This document shows positions 31,930 to 42,428 of a stretch of 64,000 bases of DNA, in pieces (the stretch's first letter is position 1; the number at the start of each line of letters is the position of its first letter). The stretch is from Naumovozyma dairenensis CBS 421 (lineage: Eukaryota > Ascomycota > Saccharomycetes > Saccharomycetales > Saccharomycetaceae). The stretch is from contig NC_016486.1 of assembly GCF_000227115.2 (NCBI RefSeq), positions 620,001 to 684,000 of the forward strand, given 5' to 3'. The translations under genes and the position numbers were made by a program. Under the pieces are notes generated by a model. It was not told where the DNA came from. It saw only the letters and a program-made list of their open reading frames with translations, and did no database searches.

Positions 31930-34900
31930 ATCGATCCATAATGAGTCTGGTGAAGACATTCCGTCTGATAAAGATATTGAACCTCGTGAACTGTTAGAAA
32001 ATGAATTATACCCGTTAGTTACGGATCCCATCGTTGGGAAAAAGAAGGAGCTCGAGTGTCTGGTTAAGAATGGTTAAGAATGGTCAAGGTATCACTGTTT
32101 TATTGGATACAGGTGCGTCATTATCAACTATTTCCGGTAACTTAGTGAAAAAACTGTCATTGGTTAAATATAAGGCTCACGGTTACGAATTCGGGGTGTC
32201 GTGAAGGATCAACATACATATTGTCAATCTACTGTGGCTATTTCGGTGCAGGTATATGGTCATTGGTACGATATGGTTGCTTATGTTAATGATAAGATTC
32301 CTGACAAACTCATTATGGGTAATCCAATCCTAGAACTTCATCCTGAATTATTAGTCTCTCCGGTCAGGAACATTGAATGTGATTTTATTCGTGAAGGTAC
32401 AGGGGAAGATAATTATGGTAAAGAAGTTGAAGATATTTTCATCATCGATATAGAAAAGCCACGTGAGAAATGTGAAGGGAAAGACTCATTTGCGACATTA
32501 CCTCGAAAACTACAAGAGAAATTTAAGGATACAGTTAAAAACGATTTAGGCAAATTAGACACAGATAGAGAGGCAATTGTTGAATATGAGATCTACATAA
32601 AAGATGGTAAAAGACCCCCAAGACAACAGGCATATAGACTATCGCCCAAATTAGGGAAAGTAACATCAAATCTGATTAATGAATTATTAGATAATACTTT
32701 CATAACTCCATCTAAATCCCCATACTCATCGCCTATTGTATTAGTAAAGAAGAAAGATGCCTCGTACCGGTTATGTGTAGATTACCGAGCACTCAATAAG
32801 GTGACGTTAAAGGATCCATTTCCTTTACCTAGATTAGTTCTCGAAAATTGGTCAGGCTAAATATTTTACTACGTTGGATTTACATAGTGGTTACCATCAA
32901 ATCCCTATGAGGAAGCCAGATGAAGAATTAACTGCTTTGTCACTCCGTTTGGTAAATATCAATATAAAGTTATGCCGTTTGGTTTTGTTAATGCACCCAG
33001 TACATTTGCTCGTTTTATGACAGATATATTCCTGGAATTAGACTTCGTTGTGGTTTATTTGGATGATATCTTAATTTTCAGTAATAATTTAAATGAAGAT
33101 TGGAAGCATGTCGAATTAGCCCCCAACAAGTTGCAACAATACAAACTTATCGCAAAGAAGAAAAAATATTACTTTACTCAGTCATCGGTTAGAGTTTTTA
33201 GGTCACACGGTAGGTGCTCAAGGAATCGTTCCCTTACAGGATAAATGTACAGCAATTGAAAGCATGGTTGTTAAACCAGAGGTTAAGTCGGTGCAACCAT
33301 TTTTAGGGATGTGTAATTTCTATCGCAGGTTCATTCCAGAATTTAGTAAGCTATGTCGTCCGCTAATTGAATTTACATCCAAGAAGGCTGATTGGTCGCA
33401 TGAACAAGAACAGAGTGTCAGTAAATTAAAAAATGCGTTAATAAATCCTCCATTGTTAACTTTGTTCGTCGTTGGTAAGGAATATCGATTAACTACAGAT
33501 GCTAGTATGGTTGCTCTCGGTAGTGTATTAGAAAAGATTGAAAACAAAAAGTCGTTGGTACTGTTAGTTACTTTAGTTGTAGCACAAGTAAAACAGAACG
33601 TAACTATCCACCTGGTGAATTAGAAATATATGGCTATTATCAAAGCTCTCCATCACTTCAAGTGCTTGCTTTATGGTCATCATTTTGTGTTAAGAACTGA
33701 TCATACCTCACTGCTATCTATTAAGAATAAGAAAGAACCGTCAAGAAGGTTAGCTACGTGGTTAGATGAACTTGCTGAAGATGATTTTACATTGAAATAT
33801 CTCAAAGGTATTTTGAATGTTGTCGGTGATCCTTGTCAAGAAACGTTGCGGGAACTAATAATTTAGAAATATATACTATCAATACAAATCATTGGTTAAA
33901 TAAATACAAGACAGATCCCTGGTGTGCGGCTCTTTTGAAAGCTATGGATAAATTAAACCCAACACAACAAGATATTCAAGACTGGTCATTATTCATGAAA
34001 TATTGTAAAAAATGGAACTACTCTCAGCAATTCAGAAAGAGTTATACTTTAGATGATACTGGTATATTATATGATGACTCAAAACCCACACAGTCAAAGA
34101 TACCCTATATTGAAAGAATTTCATGATAATACCTTATTTGGTGGTCATTACGGTGTCAGTACTACATTCCATAAGGTTGCGTCTAGCTACTACTGGCCAA
34201 ACCTTTATGCTTCAATAGAAAAATATGTGAACTCGTGCACTGATTGTCAATTGATAAAACAACATCGTCGAAAAAATCAAGGTCTATTAACTACATTACC
34301 TATCCCCAACAGTCGGTGGTCACACATTACTATCGATTTCCTCACTGGTTTACCGACTACTTTCACTCAAAAAGATATGATTATGGTTGTCGTTGATAGA
34401 TTTTCGAAACGTGCTCATTTTGTGCCATGTAATAAGTGTATTGGTGCTAGAGGTGTTATTGATCTGCTATTTCGGTATGGTTTCTGTTATCATGGGTTTC
34501 CCCAAATCATTACCTCGGATAGAGACATTAGGTTTGTGAACAAGGCTTATCAGGAACTTACCAGCCGGTTAGGAATTAAATTAGCTATGTCTAGTAGCAA
34601 TCACCCTGCTACTGATGGTCAATCAGAACGAGNNNNNNNNNNNNNNNNNNNNAATCGGTTATTACGTCTCTTACTGCTCTACTTACTATGGTACCTGGGA
34701 CAGGTTATTACCTCAAGTTGAATTTTGCTATAATGCTACGCCACACACATCATTAAAGGCATCACCCTTTGAAATCGATTTAGGATTCCTCCCAAACAAC
34801 CCCACGATTGATACTCAACATGAATCCACCGCTCAATCAGAAACTATGCTCGAACTTACAAAGACATTGGCGGCCATCACAGAAGTAACTAAGGAAAGAC

Positions 34901-35397
34901 TAAAAGAAGCTGCTATTACGAACGAAACATTCAAAAATAAGGGGAGGAAGGATATACTGTTTAAGATTGGTGATTTCGTACTATTACATCGCGATGCTTA
35001 TTTTTCCGCTGGTAAATATATGAAAATTCAACCGCTATACGTTGGTCCGTTCAAAGTTGTCAAGAAAATTAATAATAATGCTTATGAACTAGATTTACCA
35101 TCGGTCAGGAAACTCCATAGAGCAGTTAATATAGAATGGCTAAAAGCATTTAAACCTCGAGAAAGACAATACCCCAAGAATAAACCATTAACTGATATGG
35201 AATTAGAAGAACGAATTGATGAAATTACGGCTGTCGTAGGATACTCACAAGACAAATCAACCTTATATTGTCAAATGGCAGAAGTTGACCCAAGATTGAC
35301 GGTAGACGTTCCGGAACGATTATTTAACAAAATACTGCTTCAAAAAGAAAAGCATTCATTAGTAACTTTATTCAGTTATGGAAACATTCCAAGATAG
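31913..35397 (+). pseudogene. pol of Ty3-like element (PR-RT-RH-IN), frameshifted
   Basis: The order of domains is protease (LLDTGAS near 32100), reverse transcriptase ([14 protein letters not shown] near 32715, FTTLDLHSGYHQIPM near 32865, YLDD near 33057), RNase H (TTDAS near 33492, LRTDHTSL near 33690), integrase zinc finger (H-H-C-C, about 34129-34250), integrase core (first Asp near 34333, second near 34518, DGQSER near 34614) and a GPF/Y chromodomain-type tail (YVGPFKVV near 35038). Integrase after RNase H defines the Ty3/gypsy class. At least eight frame changes interrupt it; one coincides with a tandem 10-base duplication at 32072-32091. Twenty N at 34633-34652 split the integrase. Confidence 0.85.
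34633..34652. other. Assembly gap (20 N)
   Basis: Twenty N interrupt the integrase region. The reading frame also differs on the two sides, with a change near 34667, so the local assembly is uncertain. Confidence 0.95.
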
Positions 35398-35407
35398 AAG
35401 GGGAAGG
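35397..35407 (+). other. Polypurine tract
   Basis: GAAGGGGAAGG immediately precedes the TGT that begins the 3' LTR, and it starts within the pol stop. This is the expected primer site for plus-strand DNA synthesis in LTR retrotransposons. Confidence 0.75.
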
Positions 35408-36076
35408 TGTAATACAGGAAATAGATAAGAGGAATCCGAGGAATAATCTAGCTCCCAGTAAGCGAACCCCATCGAACAGACTCCGGTTCAGACCACATGT
35501 TCCAAGAAGAATGACTAAGAAGTAATGGTGTCACGCGAGAACATCATGGAAGGTCATCGAATGTTTCGGATATGGAACAAGATGACGATAGATTATTCTA
35601 GGGTTTTCATCGAGAAATCATGGAAACTGTTAATGTTTCCAAACGTATATAAAGGACAGATCTGTTGTTACGACGAATATGAAACATGTGCACCATATAA
35701 AAATAAAATATGAAACCTCGTTACAGAAGTTTCGACATGAAACAAAGGAAATAGGTACAGCGAATGAAAGGAAATTGAAACAGACAAATTGAAAGATTCC
35801 TGATGTATATAAATAGGGAAATGACACATTGACACTTGAGGATTGAAAATAAAAGAATTTATATATTAGATACTCTATAGTTGTTAATAAATCAGCGAGA
35901 AATTAAAGAATAATTTAATTGTAAAGCATACATGAATACTAAATATAATCATCCAGAATCATCAAATATAATGGAACAAGAAGATCTTACACGTTTGACA
36001 AGATCTTTTGTACAATAGTTAAATATACTTTTTATAATAGAATTTAAAAGAAAGAAGTATATTTCCGCATTAAATC
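35408..36076 (+). repeat. 3' LTR
   Basis: It begins with TGTAATACAGG after the polypurine tract. It ends near 36074-36076, by alignment of TTCC-x-CATTAAATC with the end of the 5' LTR. A hairpin related to that of the 5' LTR lies at 35983-36005 but has lost two base pairs. The end is about 13 bases before the tRNA-Ser gene. Confidence 0.8.
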
Positions 36077-36088
36077 TTCTATAAAACA

Positions 36089-36170
36089 GGCAACTTGGCC
36101 GAGTGGTTAAGGCGAAAGATTAGAAATCTTTTGGGCTTTGCCCGCGCAGGTTCGAGTCCTGCAGTTGTCG
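36089..36170 (+). tRNA. tRNA-Ser (anticodon AGA)
   Basis: The 82-base gene folds as a class II tRNA: acceptor stem GGCAACT with AGTTGTC, D arm with GGTTAAGGC, anticodon loop TTAGAAA giving AGA (read as IGA after editing), a long variable arm (GGGCTTTGCCC) and B box GGTTCGAGTCC. There is no intron. A T-rich pol III terminator follows at once (TTTATTTTTT). It decodes UCU/UCC/UCA serine codons. It is the likely target that attracted the Ty3-like element. Confidence 0.98.
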
Positions 36171-36555
36171 TTTATTTTTTGAAAAACCCTTCCTTAGGTG
36201 TACGAACGTAATATAACATTGTTATATCGTGATACAAAGTATTCCAACGGAAAATAATATCTGTTGGTTGATACCAGCTATACAATTTATTTTTTAAGGG
36301 TATGGTTTAACTTAATTTTCAAACAACACTAGATTGACTTCTTGTTTGATAATCAACGCTCTTGTACTACTTTTTGACTATGTCACTCAACGCGAAGTGA
36401 TGTTGTTGATAGATAAATTCGTTTAAACGATAAAAAGAATAACAGATGATATCGTCATAAGTGGCATAAATCGTCCTGTATAATAAGGTAATTAACAATT
36501 CCATATCTTATGGAAAAGTCTTGGTTCAAATTCTTACTGTTATATATAAAATATG
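36171..36555. other. Intergenic tRNA-Ser to SPO7 3' end
   Basis: These 385 bases begin with the pol III terminator and end at the SPO7 stop. A B-box-like GGTTCAAATTC near 36525 has no tRNA fold around it. Nothing else is visible. Confidence 0.6.
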
Positions 36556-37647
36556 CTAATTTTTATGCGGTTTATCAGTTTTATTGATAGAGTATGCATC
36601 TACCATTTGACGTCTTCTGGCGCCTTCTCTCGCCCAAAACTCATCTCTATAAATTTCCCAACCTTCTCTAACCTCGGCACTACAAAATCTGGGATTTATT
36701 ATCAACTTAACATCGATAGCTCCAATTCGCGGTTGTGATCGTATCGTGACGCTTTTCCAAAAATGTACAATGGTGCTTTGTTCACTAAATCTTAATATTG
36801 TTCGGAATAGAAAAAGATTACAATGAGCCACTTTCCTACTAATATATCGAACAAAATCGGTATATTTTTCATCCATGCTAGAGTTAACTTTAACTAATTT
36901 AACATTGAATTGTCGAAGCCCTTTATTAGAGGAAACGAAAAATCGTCGTGGAATTACAATAGTCCTCTTGTATTGTCCACTTAAATGGAAAAGAACCAGC
37001 GTAATTGCAATGAAACATACAGTAAATTGTAAAAAGATCCTATACAATCGACTCATTGATTTATCTGTATTTGAATGTCCATTGAAACTTCCATAATCAA
37101 AAAATAATTCATATATTGCAAACCCAGCAACTCCAATAAGCCCTGAAAAAAACATAGTAAATTGCCATTTTAATCTCTTGGCAATTCCTGCTTGACGTCT
37201 TAAATCATCCTCTAATATTAATAGATTTCTAAATATTTTGGATGCAGACGAAATGTCACTTGAACTCTTCGGATTCCTACTACTTGATGTCCTTGATGTC
37301 TTACTGTCTGACCTCTTCCTTACTTGGATAATACCGCTGTTCCCATTACTGTTTACATTGGTAGCAAGTGCTATATCCTCATCACTATCACGAATATGTC
37401 CGTTTGAAGTGGTTGTATTGCCTTTATTATCCGGTACATCCGAATTTATTAGAGCAATAGAATCCTTTAGATCATCAGAATCCATCTGCTCCTGTTGATA
37501 TTGAACTGTGATAACTGACTTATCATTAATTGAGGTTGAGTTTTCTTTATTTTCCATACGAATAGTCCTTTTGACATCGACATCGTTACCTTCGATATCT
37601 ACGAAATGCAAAGTCGGTAATTTCTCTCCATCTTCTGGGGTTTCCAT
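36556..37647 (-). CDS. SPO7: Nem1-Spo7 phosphatase regulatory subunit Spo7
   Basis: Spo7 anchors and activates the Nem1 phosphatase at the ER and nuclear envelope; the complex dephosphorylates the phosphatidate phosphatase Pah1 and so controls lipid synthesis and nuclear shape. The 363-residue protein has a hydrophilic, low-complexity N-terminus (1-130), a conserved block beginning near residue 138 (IFRNLLILEDDLRRQA), two membrane segments (about 163-183 and 204-222) and a conserved cytosolic C-terminal domain. It is longer than the S. cerevisiae protein (259 residues, from memory), all in the N-terminal tail. The divergent MDM10 neighbour matches S. cerevisiae. Confidence 0.92.
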   Translation of the reverse strand: METPEDGEKLPTLHFVDIEGNDVDVKRTIRMENKENSTSINDKSVITVQYQQEQMDSDDLKDSIALINSDVPDNKGNTTTSNGHIRDSDEDIALATNVNSNGNSGIIQVRKRSDSKTSRTSSSRNPKSSSDISSASKIFRNLLILEDDLRRQAGIAKRLKWQFTMFFSGLIGVAGFAIYELFFDYGSFNGHSNTDKSMSRLYRIFLQFTVCFIAITLVLFHLSGQYKRTIVIPRRFFVSSNKGLRQFNVKLVKVNSSMDEKYTDFVRYISRKVAHCNLFLFRTILRFSEQSTIVHFWKSVTIRSQPRIGAIDVKLIINPRFCSAEVREGWEIYRDEFWAREGARRRQMVDAYSINKTDKPHKN

Positions 37648-37971
37648 ATTGTATCCCTCACAAAATAAAAGACTGATCCCAATAATGTGTCTGATCTCTT
37701 TTATGAAGACACCAAGAGTTTGTATATCTTGCCTTTTTATAAGTTGTAAAGTTATTGATTTGATTTGACATAATTAAAGGAATTATTATTACATACATAG
37801 AGCATTGTCGTTAAAGGTCAAAAATTTCCTTGAATCAAAAAAGTGAGAAATGTCACAACTTTTACAACAGAGGAGACACTTTCCCTACAGTGCTAAAAAT
37901 TGAGAAATAGATCATCCAGTTATCGGTAATAGCTTCTATCGTTCTTATAAAAGAACCATTTTGTTTCTGTA
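37648..37971. promoter_or_regulatory. Divergent SPO7-MDM10 promoter region
   Basis: These 324 bases separate two divergent starts and must hold both promoters. The DNA is AT-rich with TATA-like sequences; no specific factor site stands out. Confidence 0.6.
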
Positions 37972-39459
37972 ATGTTGAATTACATGGAATACGTAGCACG
38001 ATCTTTCCAAAATGCAACTAACTGGAATCCAAGTTCAAACAGTTATGAATATATCACTGAAACGGCTAGGTCATTAATAGATTTCCAAATACCTGACTCC
38101 TTTAGGTTCCAATTATCAAATAATTCATCTAATGTCAGTTATAACACTTTGGAAGTCACCACTAAACAGAATAATTTGCAAAATAAGAAAGTTCATGGGT
38201 TTCTAACATATCTCTATACCAACATGGAGAATTTACATGAGATTATACTTAGTTCGTCGAAGATTAATTTACAAGATGCCACACAAACATATAAACATAT
38301 ACATCCGTCCTATTATAAACGAAGGAGGGGTCATAATTATTTCGATAATGGGATAGAGAAAAGTAAGGATAATTTATCATTGTATTATGGTAGAATGTAC
38401 TACCCCAGTTCAGATTTGGAAGCAATGATAATAAAAAGATTGAATAGAAATAATCAGATGACTTTGAAATGGCTAAGTAGTTCTGCTTATAACTTTAATA
38501 TAATGACTCTTTATTGGCAAAATAAATCAAGGCAAAATAGAAATTTCCAAGAATTCATATTCTCAACAAACGACTATCTTTGCGGGTATCGAATTCTTCA
38601 TAATTCTCTTTCAACATCATCCAAATTCAACAATTCACTGTATAATAACTCTACACTATCAATTGGGGCAGAACTTTGGTTAAGTTTGAAATCTATGAAT
38701 CCCGGTTGTTCTACAAGTTTGAGGTATTGTACTCATTCTGCAAATACGGGGAGACCATTGACGTTGACAGTGTCTTATAATCCATTGTTTGGACATATTT
38801 CTTCTTCATATTCAGCAAAAACAAGTCTAAGCTCAACATTTTGTACAAGATATGATTTCAATATTTATTCAATAGAATCAAATTTGTCCTTTGGTTGGGA
38901 ATTCTGGGGAACTGGAAAACAGAAAGAATCACTATTACCACCAAATACAATAAATAATACTAGTATAGTACCCAACATGGCGATCTTGAACAATGTTAAC
39001 GGGACTATACCGAATAATATCAGTGATGATGGTATCATATTAGATGAACATTTCAGTGAAGGAACGAGAAAATCACAAATATTACCAACCATGGAATTAT
39101 CCCCGACCACTTCAGAAAGTCAGCAAAAATTATTGCAAGATCTGACATATACATTTTCCTCATCTTTAGAAAAAATAGATAAAGAAATGACATTGATTGA
39201 TAAGTTTCAAAATAAGTTTGAAATGACCAATTTTACTAGCGTTTGGAAATTTAGTACTTCATTACGAGATAAGAATTTGAAAGCTAAATGGGAGGGAAAA
39301 TTTAGGGGCTTTTTAGTTTCAATAGGAACAGAATTGTTCACAACTACCCCAGAGCCAAAGACAAACTCATCAAAACCTGCATTCAAACATGAAAATAATA
39401 ATAGCGTACTTCCATTACATCCTGCCAAATTCGGTATCGAAATTCAATATTCCTCATAA
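37972..39459 (+). CDS. MDM10: Mitochondrial outer-membrane beta-barrel Mdm10 (ERMES, SAM)
   Basis: Mdm10 is a VDAC-like beta-barrel shared by the ERMES complex, which tethers ER to mitochondria for lipid transfer, and the SAM complex, where it releases Tom40 and Tom22 assembly intermediates. The 495-residue product matches the 493 residues of S. cerevisiae Mdm10. Conserved blocks include LYYGRMYYPSSDLEAMIIKR, GAELWLSL, PGCSTSLRY and NPLFGHISSSYSAK. The C-terminal strand ends in a beta-signal-like KFGIEIQYSS. Loop regions (about 80-130 and 300-380) are low in complexity. It lies between SPO7 and SWC3 as in S. cerevisiae. Confidence 0.96.
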   Translation: MLNYMEYVARSFQNATNWNPSSNSYEYITETARSLIDFQIPDSFRFQLSNNSSNVSYNTLEVTTKQNNLQNKKVHGFLTYLYTNMENLHEIILSSSKINLQDATQTYKHIHPSYYKRRRGHNYFDNGIEKSKDNLSLYYGRMYYPSSDLEAMIIKRLNRNNQMTLKWLSSSAYNFNIMTLYWQNKSRQNRNFQEFIFSTNDYLCGYRILHNSLSTSSKFNNSLYNNSTLSIGAELWLSLKSMNPGCSTSLRYCTHSANTGRPLTLTVSYNPLFGHISSSYSAKTSLSSTFCTRYDFNIYSIESNLSFGWEFWGTGKQKESLLPPNTINNTSIVPNMAILNNVNGTIPNNISDDGIILDEHFSEGTRKSQILPTMELSPTTSESQQKLLQDLTYTFSSSLEKIDKEMTLIDKFQNKFEMTNFTSVWKFSTSLRDKNLKAKWEGKFRGFLVSIGTELFTTTPEPKTNSSKPAFKHENNNSVLPLHPAKFGIEIQYSS

Positions 39460-39623
39460 TCTACGTAAATAAAGCACATGCTCATAAGCACATAATTTTA
39501 ATTACTTCAAAAGCTAGTAAAGATCCTAATTGATTTGAAAATATAATTAATGTCTGTTGTCAATATTTATGTTAAATATGGCATTATAAATCATCCTTGT
39601 TAATAAATACTTAAAACATATAC

Positions 39624-42428
39624 TCAGTCTCCGGCACTCCTCCTATGACGTTTTGTTCTCAAGGAATGTTCATATTCATTTAATTCAGCTCTTAAGCTCT
39701 CAGCTAGATCACTATCATCATAACCATCTAATTGGTACCATAAATTATACTTTGATAATCTCGTCCCAATATCTAAGATTCTTGACATTTTCTTAGTCAC
39801 TTGATCAATAGGGTTAACACTATTCATTAAAATAGGTTTAAATTTATCTTCGATCCCAACTAAACGTATTGTCATTGAAGAGAATAAAGGCGCAATTGGA
39901 TAATCTTCTCGTATTAGGTATTCATCGATGGTCTCCTTACGTTTTTTACAAACCTTTAAAATATCCTTCTTATTATGAATAACAATCCACGAGACAATAT
40001 ATTCCTTGGTGGATTCCAGGTATTCAATGACAGCATCATGAGGTAAGATGTATCGTGCATGAATATATTCTAAATACTCAATAATTATTTCGGATTCTTT
40101 AACATATTTTTGTTGAAAACCCGTTAATTTTTCTCCATTTTCCGATAGAGTCATTGATTGTCGTCTTTTCCTATATTTCTTAGGTCTACTTCCTGTCTTT
40201 TCACCTTTAAATGTAGAATCCTTCTTTACGACATCTCTAATAAACTTGTCTTGTTCTCTATCAAGTACAACCTTCTCAATGGAACCTACTTTTGGCTCAT
40301 CAGTCATGTTTATATTTCCGTTAGTTGTGTCCTGCATATTCACTGGTGGAGCCTCAATTTTTTGATTGATGTTTGTTTCATTGTCTTTTGTAGCTGTAGC
40401 AATTAATACCACGTATTTTTTGGTTTTTGATAAAGTCCAGCCCTCTGGTAAAGATTTAGCTCTTGCCCTGGTAATATATTCTCGTAGTTTTATCCTTTGA
40501 TCATCAAAAGGCTTATCTGTTGCAGCCACATACATTAAATATCGTAGGGTAGGATCTGTTTTAGCCATCAAGCTTAAATTAATGAATAAATTGGGGTCTT
40601 TTTCATATAGACTCATCCTCATCTTTATGGGAGTTGGATTGGAAGAAGTTTTCCCTTTTTCTTCTTTCTTTATTGTCGGATTTGTAACACCAACTAAAGA
40701 GGCCTCTTCCATTCCAGTTGCTTCGGTTGAAGGAGTAGTATTCTTATTAGTTATTGGTTTTGATTCAGTAGCTTCCTCCGTTACTCCAGAAATCTCTTTT
40801 TCGCTTACCTCATTTTCGCTGGAAATGTTTTCGTCATTTTCTTTATTTGTTTCACCATTCTCTATCAAAGTGCCATTGTCAAGTTCGTTCTTACCTTCAA
40901 CCTCTGTAACCATCTTATTTCCCTGATCGTGCTTCTCATCACTTACCGTACATTTATCGTATTCCTGAGATGAATGAGTTGGTAACATTGCCGTATTGCA
41001 TTTTTTCTTTGTATTTGGTGTTTCGACGTTTTTAACCGCCTTTTCTGGACAATTCTTATTTTCATTCTCTGCATCTGCCTTATCCTTGTTTCTCTCAAAG
41101 ATTCCTTTGTCATCCTTTGGTAGATTGGTAAGGTCAAGTGGTAATCTTTTTGGTCTTACTGAATCTTCATTATCTGAACCATCAGAAGAGTTTTGTGGTG
41201 AGCCAACAGGATCTTTATATACAGTATTTTCCCAACCTTCTGGAGGGATCCATCCTGGGGGCGGTGGCATTTCACTAGCCATGATAATAAACTTTCTAAA
41301 CTTTTTAATTTCTCGTAATGTGGCTCGCCTCGTCGCGACTATGGACATTAATCTATTTAGTTCTGGATCCTTCTTTGCCATCAGGTTTAAGTTAGCAATC
41401 ATTTTGGGATCATTAACAGATGGTTTGTGTATTTTTTCATCAGAAACTAAAGATTGTGAAGCTAGTACTGGAACATGTTTTTTCTCAATATCAAGATCTG
41501 TAGATGGTTGTGTATCGATGCTTGGAACCTTCTTCTTCGTGGATGCTGAAAAAGTGGCTACTGAATCTGTCGGGAGACCGGCACGAGGTAGTTGTTTATC
41601 TTTCTTATTCAATTTTTCCTGTTCTTTCAAAGCTTTCAATTCATCTTTTCTCTTTTGCTTTAACAAATCCATTTCTAACTTCTTTTTCATTTTCAATTCC
41701 TTCTTTTGTTGCCTTTCTAATTGTTGCCGTTTCCTTTCTTCAATCCTTTGTTGTTTCCTTTCCACTTCCAATTTTCTCTTTTCCTCTCTTTCAGTTTTCT
41801 TAGAATCTTGTTCCTCTTGCCATCTTTTTTCTATATCTTCATCTTTCAAAATAAATAATCGAACTGGGAATGAATGTGGACCAGCAATCATTTCACAATC
41901 CGACATTTTTTGCATCTTGTCTTTGATCAATAAAGTAATCCCATTATTTGATTCATCCATATTCTTATTATCTATATTATTCTGACGAGGAGGATTATTA
42001 TCACCGGGTGTACCATTGGCACTTCCCGATCCTCTATTAGGTCTCGACCAATATAAATCAAACATCTCACCACGTATCCAAGTTCTTCTTGAATTCAATA
42101 ACGAAGTATACAACACACCAGAATCCTTGACAGAAAGAGGACAAGTTAAGGCTGAATTATATTGTGGAGGATCAATGGAACATGGTAAATCTCCTACGAT
42201 TTCAAATGGTCTCCCAGTGGTATGGTTGTTATTCAATTGGAAAATGTCATCATTATCTTCAGATGCAGAGATGGATCCAGTTGATGATGATCTTCTTTTT
42301 CTTCTTCGTTTTCTTTCTTTGGTAGCGTTATTATTAGTAGTAGGTGGTGGTGGTGGTTCTTGATTCTTCTTTGGCAGCGGTGGTGGCGCTTCTTCTGTTT
42401 TGACTCTAGATCTTAAGACTCGTGACAT
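39624..42428 (-). CDS. SWC3: SWR1 chromatin-remodelling complex subunit Swc3
   Basis: Swc3 is a subunit of the SWR1 complex, which exchanges H2A for H2A.Z in nucleosomes. The 934-residue product starts with a basic, Pro-rich tail (1-45), then a conserved N-terminal domain (about 75-210) with the RRTWIRGEMFDLYWSRP segment, a long Lys/Glu coiled coil (about 205-290), and a C-terminal domain (about 790-930). Two related 50-residue modules lie at about residues 340-398 and 610-667 (NLxLMAKxDPxLxxLM, then VAT or AAT, then a helix, then PPxGW or LPEGW). S. cerevisiae Swc3 is about 625 residues, so the protein is expanded, mostly in acidic low-complexity linkers. Synteny beside MDM10 fits SWC3. Confidence 0.87.
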   Translation of the reverse strand: MSRVLRSRVKTEEAPPPLPKKNQEPPPPPTTNNNATKERKRRRKRRSSSTGSISASEDNDDIFQLNNNHTTGRPFEIVGDLPCSIDPPQYNSALTCPLSVKDSGVLYTSLLNSRRTWIRGEMFDLYWSRPNRGSGSANGTPGDNNPPRQNNIDNKNMDESNNGITLLIKDKMQKMSDCEMIAGPHSFPVRLFILKDEDIEKRWQEEQDSKKTEREEKRKLEVERKQQRIEERKRQQLERQQKKELKMKKKLEMDLLKQKRKDELKALKEQEKLNKKDKQLPRAGLPTDSVATFSASTKKKVPSIDTQPSTDLDIEKKHVPVLASQSLVSDEKIHKPSVNDPKMIANLNLMAKKDPELNRLMSIVATRRATLREIKKFRKFIIMASEMPPPPGWIPPEGWENTVYKDPVGSPQNSSDGSDNEDSVRPKRLPLDLTNLPKDDKGIFERNKDKADAENENKNCPEKAVKNVETPNTKKKCNTAMLPTHSSQEYDKCTVSDEKHDQGNKMVTEVEGKNELDNGTLIENGETNKENDENISSENEVSEKEISGVTEEATESKPITNKNTTPSTEATGMEEASLVGVTNPTIKKEEKGKTSSNPTPIKMRMSLYEKDPNLFINLSLMAKTDPTLRYLMYVAATDKPFDDQRIKLREYITRARAKSLPEGWTLSKTKKYVVLIATATKDNETNINQKIEAPPVNMQDTTNGNINMTDEPKVGSIEKVVLDREQDKFIRDVVKKDSTFKGEKTGSRPKKYRKRRQSMTLSENGEKLTGFQQKYVKESEIIIEYLEYIHARYILPHDAVIEYLESTKEYIVSWIVIHNKKDILKVCKKRKETIDEYLIREDYPIAPLFSSMTIRLVGIEDKFKPILMNSVNPIDQVTKKMSRILDIGTRLSKYNLWYQLDGYDDSDLAESLRAELNEYEHSLRTKRHRRSAGD

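Larger units (their letters stand above)
30229..36076 (+). mobile_element. Decayed Ty3/gypsy LTR retrotransposon
   Basis: The element has two related long terminal repeats, a tRNA-iMet primer-binding site right after the 5' repeat, a gag region with a CCHC knuckle, a pol region in the Ty3 order protease, reverse transcriptase, RNase H, integrase, and a polypurine tract before the 3' repeat. Its 3' end lies about 13 bases upstream of a tRNA-Ser gene, the place where Ty3 integrase inserts through TFIIIB. The coding region is broken by many frameshifts and a 20-base N gap (34633-34652), so it cannot act alone. The left boundary is estimated from alignment with the 3' repeat, and I see no target-site duplication. 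Confidence 0.85.

Noticed and set aside
36525..36535. GGTTCAAATTC as a second tRNA downstream of tRNA-Ser
   Set aside because: No acceptor stem or anticodon arm can be drawn around it.
40996..41985. 329-codon plus-strand open frame inside SWC3
   Set aside because: It is antisense to a conserved coding region with biased Lys/Glu codons, which leaves few stops on the other strand; the product is a low-complexity Ser/Phe-rich chain.
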